Positions 1-8,103 of a DNA stretch of 8,103 bases are shown in pieces. How positions within the stretch are numbered: the first letter of the stretch is position 1; each line of letters starts with the position of its first letter. The position numbers and the translations under genes are program-made. Source of the DNA: Ectothiorhodospiraceae bacterium (lineage in GTDB: Bacteria > Pseudomonadota > Gammaproteobacteria > Thiohalomonadales > Thiohalomonadaceae). The notes under the pieces were generated by a model, which worked only from the letters and a program-made list of their open reading frames with translations, had not been told where the DNA came from and did no database searches. The DNA lies in assembly GCA_007125455.1 (NCBI GenBank), contig SLDE01000257.1:1-8103 (forward strand). Reading direction: 5' to 3'.

Positions 1-31
1 GGCTGGTGGGGATTTTGGTTTGGTTTTTCAT
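1..31 (-). CDS. 5' end of a small gene, probable antitoxin partner (partial, runs off the window)
   Basis: Reading the minus strand past the stop of the BrnT-like gene, an ATG at 29-31 opens a frame that stays open to the window edge and gives MKNQTKIPTS. It is preceded by a good ribosome binding site, AGGGGTGA (35-42). The gap from the upstream stop is 60 bp, on the same strand. Toxin-first TA operons such as BrnTA and HigBA place the antitoxin gene in this position, so I infer an antitoxin. Ten residues are too few to recognise a family. Existence of a gene start is reasonably supported by the RBS and spacing; identity is a guess. Confidence 0.5.
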   Translation of the reverse strand, partial: MKNQTKIPTS

Positions 32-34
32 GAC

Positions 35-42
35 TCACCCCT
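35..42 (-). promoter_or_regulatory. Ribosome binding site of the left-edge partial gene
   Basis: The minus strand reads AGGGGTGA here, with its purine core about 6 nt before the ATG at 29-31. This site is the main reason for accepting the truncated gene start. Confidence 0.5.
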
Positions 43-91
43 GTGGTGATAGTTACCTTCTTAATTACAATGACTTGCGATATCCCTGCTA

Positions 92-379
92 TCAGGCGTA
101 CCTTTCGTAAATAGCAATTTCTTTCAGGTTAGGCTCATACGCTGTCTTGATATGTATTTCACCAGTATCTGGATACAGCATAAATACAATTTTTAACTTT
201 CTGCCAAAGTCTGTTTCTGCTATGAACCACCGTGTTGGTGGATTGGTTTTATGATCTTCACGTGTGTCTTCAAGAAACCCTTTTTCCCTGCTGGCAAAGC
301 ATTGAATGATGTCCTCTTCATTAACACCATGTTTTTGGGTAAGTTTCTGACGAATTTTATCTGAAATGAATAGCGGCAT
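92..379 (-). CDS. BrnT/RelE-like small protein, probable toxin of a TA pair
   Basis: A 95-aa soluble, charged protein with no signal peptide or membrane segment. It resembles a family often auto-named 'ADP-ribosyl-(dinitrogen reductase) hydrolase', but at 95 aa it cannot be a DraG enzyme, so I do not use that name. Visible features are an N-terminal helix with KHGVNEEDI (residues 16-24), the stretch FLEDTREDHKTNPPTRWFIA (35-54), a strand KLKIVFML (61-68), and a C-terminal strand and tail with IHIKTAYEPN and IYERYA. The order KHGV..E, then GRxLKIVF, then a late YEP..E...YE matches the general plan of BrnT-like RelE-fold ribonuclease toxins. An antitoxin-like gene start follows 60 bp downstream. 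Base composition is lower in GC than the neighbours (two 60-base rows inside it are 42% and 37%, against 70% in a metH row), suggesting acquisition. The ATG is preceded by AGG about 10 nt upstream, with AGGGA closer. Coding status is likely; toxin activity is inferred. Confidence 0.72.
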   Translation of the reverse strand: MPLFISDKIRQKLTQKHGVNEEDIIQCFASREKGFLEDTREDHKTNPPTRWFIAETDFGRKLKIVFMLYPDTGEIHIKTAYEPNLKEIAIYERYA

Positions 380-413
380 ATCCCTGTTACCTAATCACAC
401 GTAGACGAAGCAG

Positions 414-434
414 CATGTTGTGAGCCCCAACATG
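414..434 (-). repeat. 7-bp inverted repeat (hairpin) in the leader of the BrnT-like gene
   Basis: CATGTTG (414-420) and CAACATG (428-434) are perfect inverted copies separated by 7 nt. The site lies between the candidate promoter at 456-483 and the start codon at 379, so it would be in the 5' leader. It could be an operator half-site pair or an RNA hairpin. No U-tract follows, so it is not an intrinsic terminator. Confidence 0.4.
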
Positions 435-455
435 GCCCTTGTCCCCACACACCTG

Positions 456-483
456 TATATACAAAGTAGCCGGTTTTTGTAAA
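456..483 (-). promoter_or_regulatory. Candidate sigma-70 promoter with overlapping palindrome for the BrnT-like gene
   Basis: On the minus strand, TTTACA (478-483, 5 of 6 to the -35 consensus) and TATATA (456-461, 4 of 6 to the -10) are 16 bp apart. The -10 lies inside the perfect 10-bp palindrome TGTATATACA (454-463), a position where an autoregulating TA repressor could bind. The predicted transcription start is near 449, giving a leader of about 70 nt that contains the 414-434 hairpin. This is a pattern match only. Confidence 0.38.
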
Positions 484-525
484 TACAGCAAGAAATGCAA
501 CTGCTTGGCGGCCTGATAGGCCAGC

Positions 526-563
526 CCCCTCATCCCCAGCCCTTCTCCCCAAGGGGAGAAGGG
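526..563. repeat. GC-rich intergenic repeat with an 11-bp inverted repeat, downstream of metH
   Basis: CCCTTCTCCCC (540-550) and GGGGAGAAGGG (553-563) are perfect inverted copies with only AA between them. They are preceded by CCCTCATCCCCAG (527-539). From memory, closely similar sequences (CCCTCACCCC...CCCTCTCCC...GGGAGAGGG) are scattered between genes in many gammaproteobacteria. It begins 8 bp past the metH stop. A metH transcript would form the hairpin, but the sequence that follows is G-rich with no U-tract, so it is not a standard intrinsic terminator. It may still act as a 3' stabilising structure or attenuator. Confidence 0.6.
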
Positions 564-570
564 AGTGTAG

Positions 571-4272
<3,702 letters not shown>

Positions 4273-4355
4273 CGGCTAAACGGTCTTTAACTGGGAATGA
4301 ACCGAGCATTTTACCTTAGATCGATGCCGGATGCCGCCTTTAGCGCCACTCCCGC

Positions 4356-4664
4356 TTAAACATTGACCGCTTCCTGCTCGATGTACGGGCGTAACTCTTC
4401 CCGCAATGCCTTCTCCGTCACAAGGTCAACCGGCCTCCCTAATTGGTCTTCCAAGTAAAACAGCACCCCGAAATATCGCTTTGAGTTTGCCGGGCCATCA
4501 AAGGCCACAACAACATCGACATCACTGGTATCCCTGAGCTCATTGCGTACCGACGAGCCGAACAGTGCCAGACGTGTGACACCATAGCGCGCAGCAAGCT
4601 CCACCTTGCTGCTGGCCAGGATATCAAGGATCTGCTGCCTATCGATGGGAATAGTGTTTGTCAT
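4356..4664 (-). CDS. MntA-like minimal nucleotidyltransferase (MNT domain), orphan
   Basis: A 102-aa single-domain nucleotidyltransferase. The hallmark is LFGSSVRNELRDTSDVDVVV, with G36-S37 on the nucleotide-binding turn and acidic residues D48 and D50. A third carboxylate is D80 in GRPVDLV. The fold and length match MNT proteins, which as the antitoxin MntA transfer AMP to tyrosine on the HEPN-type toxin HepT. No HepT-like ORF is present: metH starts 83 bp downstream and a rhodanese gene lies 20 bp upstream. It may be an orphan antitoxin, a TA remnant, or a separate adenylyltransferase. I chose the ATG at 4662-4664 because it begins just after the rhodanese stop and leaves the usual short N-terminus (MTNTIPIDRQ). 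A longer in-frame start at 4721 would overlap the rhodanese gene and add 19 uncharacteristic residues. The SD is weak (CGGGGT about 14 nt upstream). Confidence 0.85.
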   Translation of the reverse strand: MTNTIPIDRQQILDILASSKVELAARYGVTRLALFGSSVRNELRDTSDVDVVVAFDGPANSKRYFGVLFYLEDQLGRPVDLVTEKALREELRPYIEQEAVNV

Positions 4665-4684
4665 ATCGACAGTATACCCCGTGT

Positions 4685-5104
4685 TCAGCACTGCTCCCAC
4701 GGCAAGCCATGGAAGCGCCAACCGCCGGTGCTGCTGCGATGGTGGTGCTCGTCCAGTTCGCCCTCAAAGCCCTCGTCGACGTTGTAGACCTCGCTAAACC
4801 CGGCGGCGATCAGCGCCTGTCCCGCCTCCAGTGAGCGCTTGCCGCTGCGGCAGATCAGCACAATCGGCACGTTGCCACGCCCCTCGTGGGAGAGGCCACC
4901 CAGCAGCAGACGGCGGATCTGGGGGACAAAATCCGGGTTGATGTCCCAGTCCGGCTCGTCGATCCAGGGGATATGCACCGCCCCGCAGGGGTGGCCGACA
5001 AACAAAAACTCCATATTGGAACGCACATCCACCAACAGCGCCTTGGGGTTTTCCTGCAATAATGCCCAAGCCTGCCTGGGACTGATCGACTGTACTTCTG
5101 CCAT
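4685..5104 (-). CDS. Single-domain rhodanese-like sulfurtransferase
   Basis: A 139-aa cytoplasmic protein made of one rhodanese domain. Visible elements are the N-terminal SPRQAWALL, the LLVDVRSNMEF strand and turn (23-33) with the DVR motif, GAVHIPW (41-47), and the active-site loop C85-R-S-G-K-R-S preceded by IVLI. Cys85 would carry the persulfide. The C-terminal GFEGELDE...GWRFHGLPWEQ is typical of a subfamily of small bacterial rhodaneses. The six-residue loop after Cys fits sulfur rather than phosphate chemistry. The start is well supported by TGAGGA (5111-5116) 6 nt before the ATG. It is first of a minus-strand run with the nucleotidyltransferase and possibly metH, and is divergent from a TtcA-like tRNA thiolase gene. 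A role in sulfur relay to that enzyme is inference from adjacency. The sulfur donor cannot be read from sequence. Confidence 0.92.
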   Translation of the reverse strand: MAEVQSISPRQAWALLQENPKALLVDVRSNMEFLFVGHPCGAVHIPWIDEPDWDINPDFVPQIRRLLLGGLSHEGRGNVPIVLICRSGKRSLEAGQALIAAGFSEVYNVDEGFEGELDEHHHRSSTGGWRFHGLPWEQC

Positions 5105-5110
5105 GATATT

Positions 5111-5116
5111 TCCTCA
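5111..5116 (-). promoter_or_regulatory. Ribosome binding site of the rhodanese gene
   Basis: TGAGGA on the minus strand, 6 nt before the ATG at 5102-5104. It is the clearest Shine-Dalgarno in the window and fixes the rhodanese start. Confidence 0.75.
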
Positions 5117-5129
5117 ATAATTTCATCAC

Positions 5130-5216
5130 CACAGAGGTCACAGAGAACACTTTATCGTGCCAAACTTGAATGACTTACGAGAAAACCCACCAAGCTTTTC
5201 CTCTGTGCCCTCTGTG
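5130..5216. repeat. CACAGAGG-type inverted repeat between the rhodanese and ttcA-like genes
   Basis: The left arm CACAGAGGTCACAGAG (5130-5145) matches the reverse complement of the right arm (5201-5216) at 15 of 16 positions, with 55 nt between them. Each arm is itself a near-tandem repeat of CACAGAG at 9-bp spacing. From memory, similar CACAGAGG repeats are common in intergenic DNA of many proteobacteria and have no settled function. It lies downstream of no gene, because the flanking genes are divergent. It may be a mobile palindromic unit or a regulator-binding region. Confidence 0.6.
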
Positions 5217-5268
5217 TTGAAAGATTTTATCAGCATAGCAGCAATGCCAGAGGCATACTCGCCAAACG

Positions 5269-5297
5269 CTGCCAAAGCGGCGGTTTCGCGCTACAAT
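5269..5297 (+). promoter_or_regulatory. Candidate promoter of the ttcA-like gene, predicted near-leaderless
   Basis: CTGCCA (5269-5274, 4 of 6 to the -35) and TACAAT (5292-5297, 5 of 6 to the -10) are 17 bp apart. The ATG at 5306 is only 8 nt past the -10, so transcription would start about 0-3 nt before the start codon. The absence of a Shine-Dalgarno (the preceding bases are CCGCCCCC) agrees with leaderless translation. Confidence 0.45.
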
Positions 5298-5305
5298 CCG
5301 CCCCC

Positions 5306-6067
5306 ATGAATACGACCACGATAAAACCACCCAAGGCCCTGCTGCGTCCTATCGGGCGCGCCATCGGCGACTTCAAGATGATCCAGGCGGGGGATCGGGT
5401 GCTGCTCGGCCTCTCCGGCGGCAAGGATTCGCTCTCGCTGCTGCATGTGCTGCGCCACCTGCAGCGCCATGCGCCGATCCACTTCGACCTGGGGGTGGTG
5501 ACCATCGACCCTCAGATCCCCGGCTTTGATCCCTCCCCGCTCAAGCAATACCTGGCTGAGCTGGCGATCCCCTATTTCTACGAGGGCCAGCCCATTGCCG
5601 ATGAGGCGATGAAGTTCCAGGACGACCCCTCCTTCTCCTTCTGCGCCTTCTGCTCGCGTATCAAGCGCGGCACTATTTATACCACCGCCCGTCGCGAGGG
5701 CTATAACGTGATTGCGCTGGCCCAGCATCTGGATGACCTGGCCGAGAGCTTCCTGATGTCGGCCTTTCACCGTGGCCAGCTCGGCACCATGAAGGCCCAT
5801 TACGTGAACGATGCCGGGGATCTGCGCATCATCCGTCCGATGGTCTATGTGCGCGAGCGCCAAAGCGCCGCCTTCGCCGAGGCCGCGCAACTGCCGGTGA
5901 TCCCCGATAACTGCCCGGCCTGCTTCAGTAAACCTACCGAACGCCAGCACTTCAAGGAGCTGCTGCACAGCGAGGAGCAGCGCTACAAACACCTGTTCCG
6001 CAACCTGCTGCACACCCTGCGCCCACTGATGGCCGATGATAACCGCAAGCCGGATCACGATGGCTGA
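5306..6067 (+). CDS. TtcA-family tRNA thiolase (2-thiocytidine biosynthesis-like)
   Basis: A 253-aa N-type ATP pyrophosphatase. Family members adenylate a tRNA base and replace its oxygen with sulfur; TtcA makes 2-thiocytidine at tRNA position 32, using a [4Fe-4S] cluster. The P-loop SGGKDS is at 37-42. The CxxC pair C113-x-x-C116 sits in FCAFCSRIKRG, and a further pair C203/C206 lies in DNCPACF, where E. coli TtcA has its third cluster cysteine. The N-terminal IGRAIGDFKMI aligns well with TtcA and supports the ATG at 5306. It differs from E. coli TtcA in having AQHLDDLAESFLM (139-151) instead of the GHHRDD motif, and a distinct tail after CPAC. I therefore read it as a diverged TtcA-like subfamily and withhold the symbol. 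It is divergent from a rhodanese gene and overlaps the next acyltransferase start by 8 bp, so the two plus-strand genes are probably co-transcribed. Confidence 0.88.
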   Translation: MNTTTIKPPKALLRPIGRAIGDFKMIQAGDRVLLGLSGGKDSLSLLHVLRHLQRHAPIHFDLGVVTIDPQIPGFDPSPLKQYLAELAIPYFYEGQPIADEAMKFQDDPSFSFCAFCSRIKRGTIYTTARREGYNVIALAQHLDDLAESFLMSAFHRGQLGTMKAHYVNDAGDLRIIRPMVYVRERQSAAFAEAAQLPVIPDNCPACFSKPTERQHFKELLHSEEQRYKHLFRNLLHTLRPLMADDNRKPDHDG

Positions 6068-6938
6068 TCCCTTGCAACGGGGCCTGCTCAGCCTGCTGGC
6101 CTGGCTACCACTGCCACTGCAATACCTGCTGGGCGAGCTGATCGGCAGCCTGTTCGCGCTGTTTCCCAACCGCCACAAACGCATTAGCCTGCGCAACCTG
6201 ACGCTATGCTACCCGGAGCTTAGCGAGTACGCCCGCGCCCGCCTATTGATCAAGAGCCTGCGCGAGACCACCCGTGCGGTGTTGGAGACGCCGATGATCT
6301 GGCGTGCCAGCCATACACGCATCGCACGGCTGGTACGCCGGGTGGAGGGCGAAGAGCACCTGCGGCGGGCCCTGGCCGAGGACAAGGGGGTGATCATCGC
6401 CTCACCCCACCTGGGCAGCTGGGAGCTGGTCGGCCAATACCTGCAGGGGATCGCCCCGCTGACCGCACTCTACAAGCCACCGCTTAAGCCCAGCCACGAC
6501 CGCATCATTCGGGAGGGGCGTGGCCACCTGGGGATGGAGATCGTACCCACCGATCCCCAGGGGGTACGCAAGCTCTTCTCCCTGCTCAAGCGCGGCCAGA
6601 TGATCGGCATCCTGCCCGATCAGGATCCTGGCAAGAGCGGCGGGGTATTCGTGCCCTTCTTCGGCATCCAAACCAACACCATGACCCTACTGCCCAAGCT
6701 GGCAGCCCGCAGCCAGGCGGCGGTACTGGTCTGCTATGCCGAGCGGCTGTCCTGGGGGCGTGGCTATGTGATCCACATTCTGCCGGTCGATGCGGCCATC
6801 CACGACAGCGATCTCACCCACTCAGCCACCGCACTGAATGACATGGTGGAACAGGCTGTGCGCCAGTGCCCCAGTCAGTACCAGTGGAGCTATAAGCGCT
6901 TTCGTCGCCGCCCCGAGGGAGAGGGCAGGCTTTACTGA
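6060..6938 (+). CDS. LpxL/LpxM-type acyltransferase (lipid A or lysophospholipid acyltransferase family)
   Basis: A 292-aa inner-membrane-associated acyltransferase of the LpxL/HtrB superfamily, which transfers an acyl chain from acyl-ACP to lipid A precursors. The N-terminus (about 7-36) is hydrophobic, with LLSLLAWLPLPLQYLL, and probably anchors the protein. It is followed by the family signature ISLRNLTLCYPEL (42-54). The catalytic H-x4-E motif is H117 to E122 in PHLGSWE. ILPDQDPGKSGGVF (184-197) and the C-terminal QYQWSYKRFRRRPEG (273-287) are also typical. The length is slightly short of E. coli LpxL (306 aa). The ATG at 6060 overlaps the ttcA-like stop by 8 bp, suggesting translational coupling; an upstream in-frame ATG at 6036 would add 8 residues and has no better SD. 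Acyl-chain and acceptor specificity cannot be read from the sequence. Its 3' end overlaps that of the convergent second acyltransferase. Confidence 0.9.
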   Translation: MADPLQRGLLSLLAWLPLPLQYLLGELIGSLFALFPNRHKRISLRNLTLCYPELSEYARARLLIKSLRETTRAVLETPMIWRASHTRIARLVRRVEGEEHLRRALAEDKGVIIASPHLGSWELVGQYLQGIAPLTALYKPPLKPSHDRIIREGRGHLGMEIVPTDPQGVRKLFSLLKRGQMIGILPDQDPGKSGGVFVPFFGIQTNTMTLLPKLAARSQAAVLVCYAERLSWGRGYVIHILPVDAAIHDSDLTHSATALNDMVEQAVRQCPSQYQWSYKRFRRRPEGEGRLY

Positions 6939-7939
6939 TCGAGTGTGGGCCGGGGGCGGGGTCCTGAACCGGGCTTGCCCTTCATCCGATACGGCGGTGG
7001 TGAGCCGTCCTGCATGGTCTGAAAGAGTCGCAATGACCACATATATTGCTCTGGATGCTGGCGGATCATCTGTTCCAGCAGGCCGTTCAGACGCGTCGCA
7101 TCGGCGACCTCATCCCCACTGGGGAACCCTTCAACCTGGGAAAAAAGCTGCACCACATAGCGGTGCTGGCTGTCGTCGTACCAGGTAAAGCAGGTGAACA
7201 CATCCGCATCGGCCAGGCGCGCCAGACGCGAGGGGGTGGTGAGGGTAGCGCGGGGGATACCAAAGAAGGGGGCGAACTCAGCGCTCTGCGGGCCGAGGTC
7301 TTCATCGGTGAGGATATACAGTGCGTAGCCCTGGCGCAGCCCCTTAATCACCGGGCGCAAACCACCGCTGCGAGGAAACACCAGCCCCTCAAAACGCACC
7401 CGCCGCCTGGCCGACATCCACTCTAATAGCGGATTACGTGCCTCGTTGACGAAGGTCTCGAAGGGGTAGTCTGCCGAGAGGGCGACCCCACCCCGATCCA
7501 GGCCGGGGGTATGACAGGTGACAATGATCACCCTCCGCCCGGCCGCCAGTGAGGCGGCCAGCGGGCCATCGTCTTGCAACACGATATGGCGCCGAAAGCG
7601 CGCCTCGCTGCCCCACCAAAACAGCCCCACATCCAGCATCGCCAGGGCCAGATAGCGAAAATAACGCCGTGCCAGGCGCTCGTGCTCAGCGGCAGGCAAC
7701 TCGGGAAAGCACCAGGCCAGATTGGTGAGGGTGATGGTACGGCGCTTGGAATTGCGCCGATAGATCTGGCGACCTATCCAGCCAGCCAGCCCCTCACGCC
7801 AACGCGCCGGCCACAGGGCCAGACACCAAACCAGCGCAAATCCGCCCCAAATGGGCCAGAAGCGGGGGCCAAGGAAGCGCCACTCAAAGGGCGGTGCGTA
7901 GCGGTGGCCTGGGGGCTTTGGACTGGGTGCGCTGTTCAT
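6932..7939 (-). CDS. Second LpxL/LpxM-type acyltransferase, convergent with the first
   Basis: A 335-aa member of the LpxL/LpxM superfamily. A proline-rich, probably cytoplasmic N-terminus precedes one hydrophobic segment (about 25-45, FWPIWGGFALVWCLALW). The family signature ITLTNLAWCFPEL is at 69-81. The catalytic motif is H143-T-P-G-L-D148, an H-x4-D form, in contrast to the H-x4-E of its neighbour. YILTDEDLGPQSAEFAPFFG (208-227) corresponds to the neighbour's DQDP segment but has TDED. QYMWSLRLFQTMQDG (298-312) is near the end, followed by a Pro/Gly/Arg-rich tail. I chose the ATG at 7937-7939, 34 bp past the fructosamine-kinase stop. A GTG at 7985-7987 would overlap that gene and add an arginine-rich 16-residue leader. 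No clear SD precedes the ATG. Lipid A or ornithine/phospholipid acylation are both possible; the superfamily call is secure, the substrate is not. Confidence 0.88.
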   Translation of the reverse strand: MNSAPSPKPPGHRYAPPFEWRFLGPRFWPIWGGFALVWCLALWPARWREGLAGWIGRQIYRRNSKRRTITLTNLAWCFPELPAAEHERLARRYFRYLALAMLDVGLFWWGSEARFRRHIVLQDDGPLAASLAAGRRVIIVTCHTPGLDRGGVALSADYPFETFVNEARNPLLEWMSARRRVRFEGLVFPRSGGLRPVIKGLRQGYALYILTDEDLGPQSAEFAPFFGIPRATLTTPSRLARLADADVFTCFTWYDDSQHRYVVQLFSQVEGFPSGDEVADATRLNGLLEQMIRQHPEQYMWSLRLFQTMQDGSPPPYRMKGKPGSGPRPRPTLDQ

Positions 7940-7973
7940 GGGGTGCGATTTTGCCACAGCGCCACGGCAACGC

Positions 7974-8103
7974 CTATCGGATCTCACTCAGCAGCCGCCG
8001 AATCATCCCTTCGGCCTGCCGGCGATAGCCGCCACCAAACAGGTTGTAGTGGTTGAGCACGTGGTAAAGGTTGTAGAGGGTCTTGCGCGCACGGTAACCG
8101 GGG
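7974..8103 (-). CDS. C-terminus of a fructosamine/ketosamine-3-kinase family protein (partial)
   Basis: The minus strand is open from the window edge to a TAG at 7974-7976 and gives 42 residues. They include KTLYNLYHVLNHYNLFGGGY and end RRLLSEIR. The pattern LYNLYHxLNHxNLFGGGY followed by an amphipathic QAEGMIRRLL helix is the recognisable end of FN3K-family kinases (E. coli YniA type). These phosphorylate sugar-derived ketosamines on proteins or free amino acids so that the adduct falls off (deglycation). The catalytic region is outside the window. The stop lies 34 bp before the acyltransferase start on the same strand, so the two genes are probably co-transcribed. Confidence 0.87.
   Translation of the reverse strand, partial: PGYRARKTLYNLYHVLNHYNLFGGGYRRQAEGMIRRLLSEIR

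Noticed and set aside
92..379. A true ADP-ribosyl-dinitrogenase-reductase hydrolase (DraG).
   Set aside because: DraG proteins are about three times longer and carry metal-binding motifs absent here; there are no nitrogen-fixation genes nearby.
454..463. A LexA (SOS) box at the TGTATATACA palindrome.
   Set aside because: A LexA site needs CTG and CAG about 10 bp apart; here the arms are too close and one side lacks the match.
540..563. An intrinsic terminator for metH.
   Set aside because: The stem is strong but has only 2 nt between the arms and no following U-tract on the metH strand. I list it as a repeat.
4273..4355. A SAM or cobalamin riboswitch, or MetR-type operator, upstream of metH.
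   Set aside because: The region is only 83 bp, with no riboswitch-like conserved core and no TGAA-N5-TTCA site. The tandem GATGCCG at 4323-4336 is too short to interpret.
5291..6196. A 301-codon minus-strand frame over the ttcA-like gene.
   Set aside because: It is the codon-register shadow of the TtcA-like gene, with a low-complexity translation and no supporting RBS.
7574..8056. A 160-codon plus-strand frame over the second acyltransferase and the FN3K end.
   Set aside because: It spans two well-recognised minus-strand genes and their gap, and its translation resembles no family.

Overview
The window looks like a stretch of GC-rich gammaproteobacterial chromosome. Three kinds of gene point there: an E. 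coli-type cobalamin-dependent methionine synthase, two LpxL/LpxM-type lipid A acyltransferases (so a Gram-negative outer membrane), and the fructosamine-kinase C-terminus. A purple-sulfur or sulfur-oxidising lineage (Chromatiales-like) is plausible, but this is an impression from the protein flavour, not a demonstrated assignment.

Layout. (1) Positions 1-379, minus strand: a small AT-rich toxin-antitoxin-like pair. A 95-aa BrnT/RelE-like protein is followed by the first 10 codons of a second small gene that runs off the left edge. (2) 380-570: an intergenic region with a candidate promoter and palindrome, a short hairpin, and a GC-rich inverted repeat just past the metH stop. (3) 571-5104, minus strand: in transcription order, a single-domain rhodanese, a MntA-like minimal nucleotidyltransferase without a visible HepT partner, and a complete 1233-aa metH. 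The gaps are 20 and 83 bp, so co-transcription is possible. (4) 5105-5305: a divergent intergenic region with a CACAGAGG-type inverted repeat and a promoter whose predicted start lies almost on the next ATG. (5) 5306-6938, plus strand: a TtcA-like tRNA thiolase overlapping a lipid A-type acyltransferase gene. (6) 6932-8103, minus strand: the C-terminus of a fructosamine/ketosamine-3-kinase followed by a second, diverged acyltransferase. The two acyltransferase genes converge and their stop codons overlap by 7 bp.

Most content is housekeeping: methionine/one-carbon metabolism, tRNA thiolation, lipid A or phospholipid acylation, and protein deglycation. The rhodanese and the TtcA-like protein, back to back across one intergenic region, could be connected through sulfur transfer; this is inference from adjacency. 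I see no rRNA, tRNA, CRISPR array, insertion sequence, riboswitch or phage gene. The accessory-looking material is the left-edge TA-like pair, the orphan nucleotidyltransferase and the two intergenic repeats. I found no convincing evidence of a wholly new multi-gene system.
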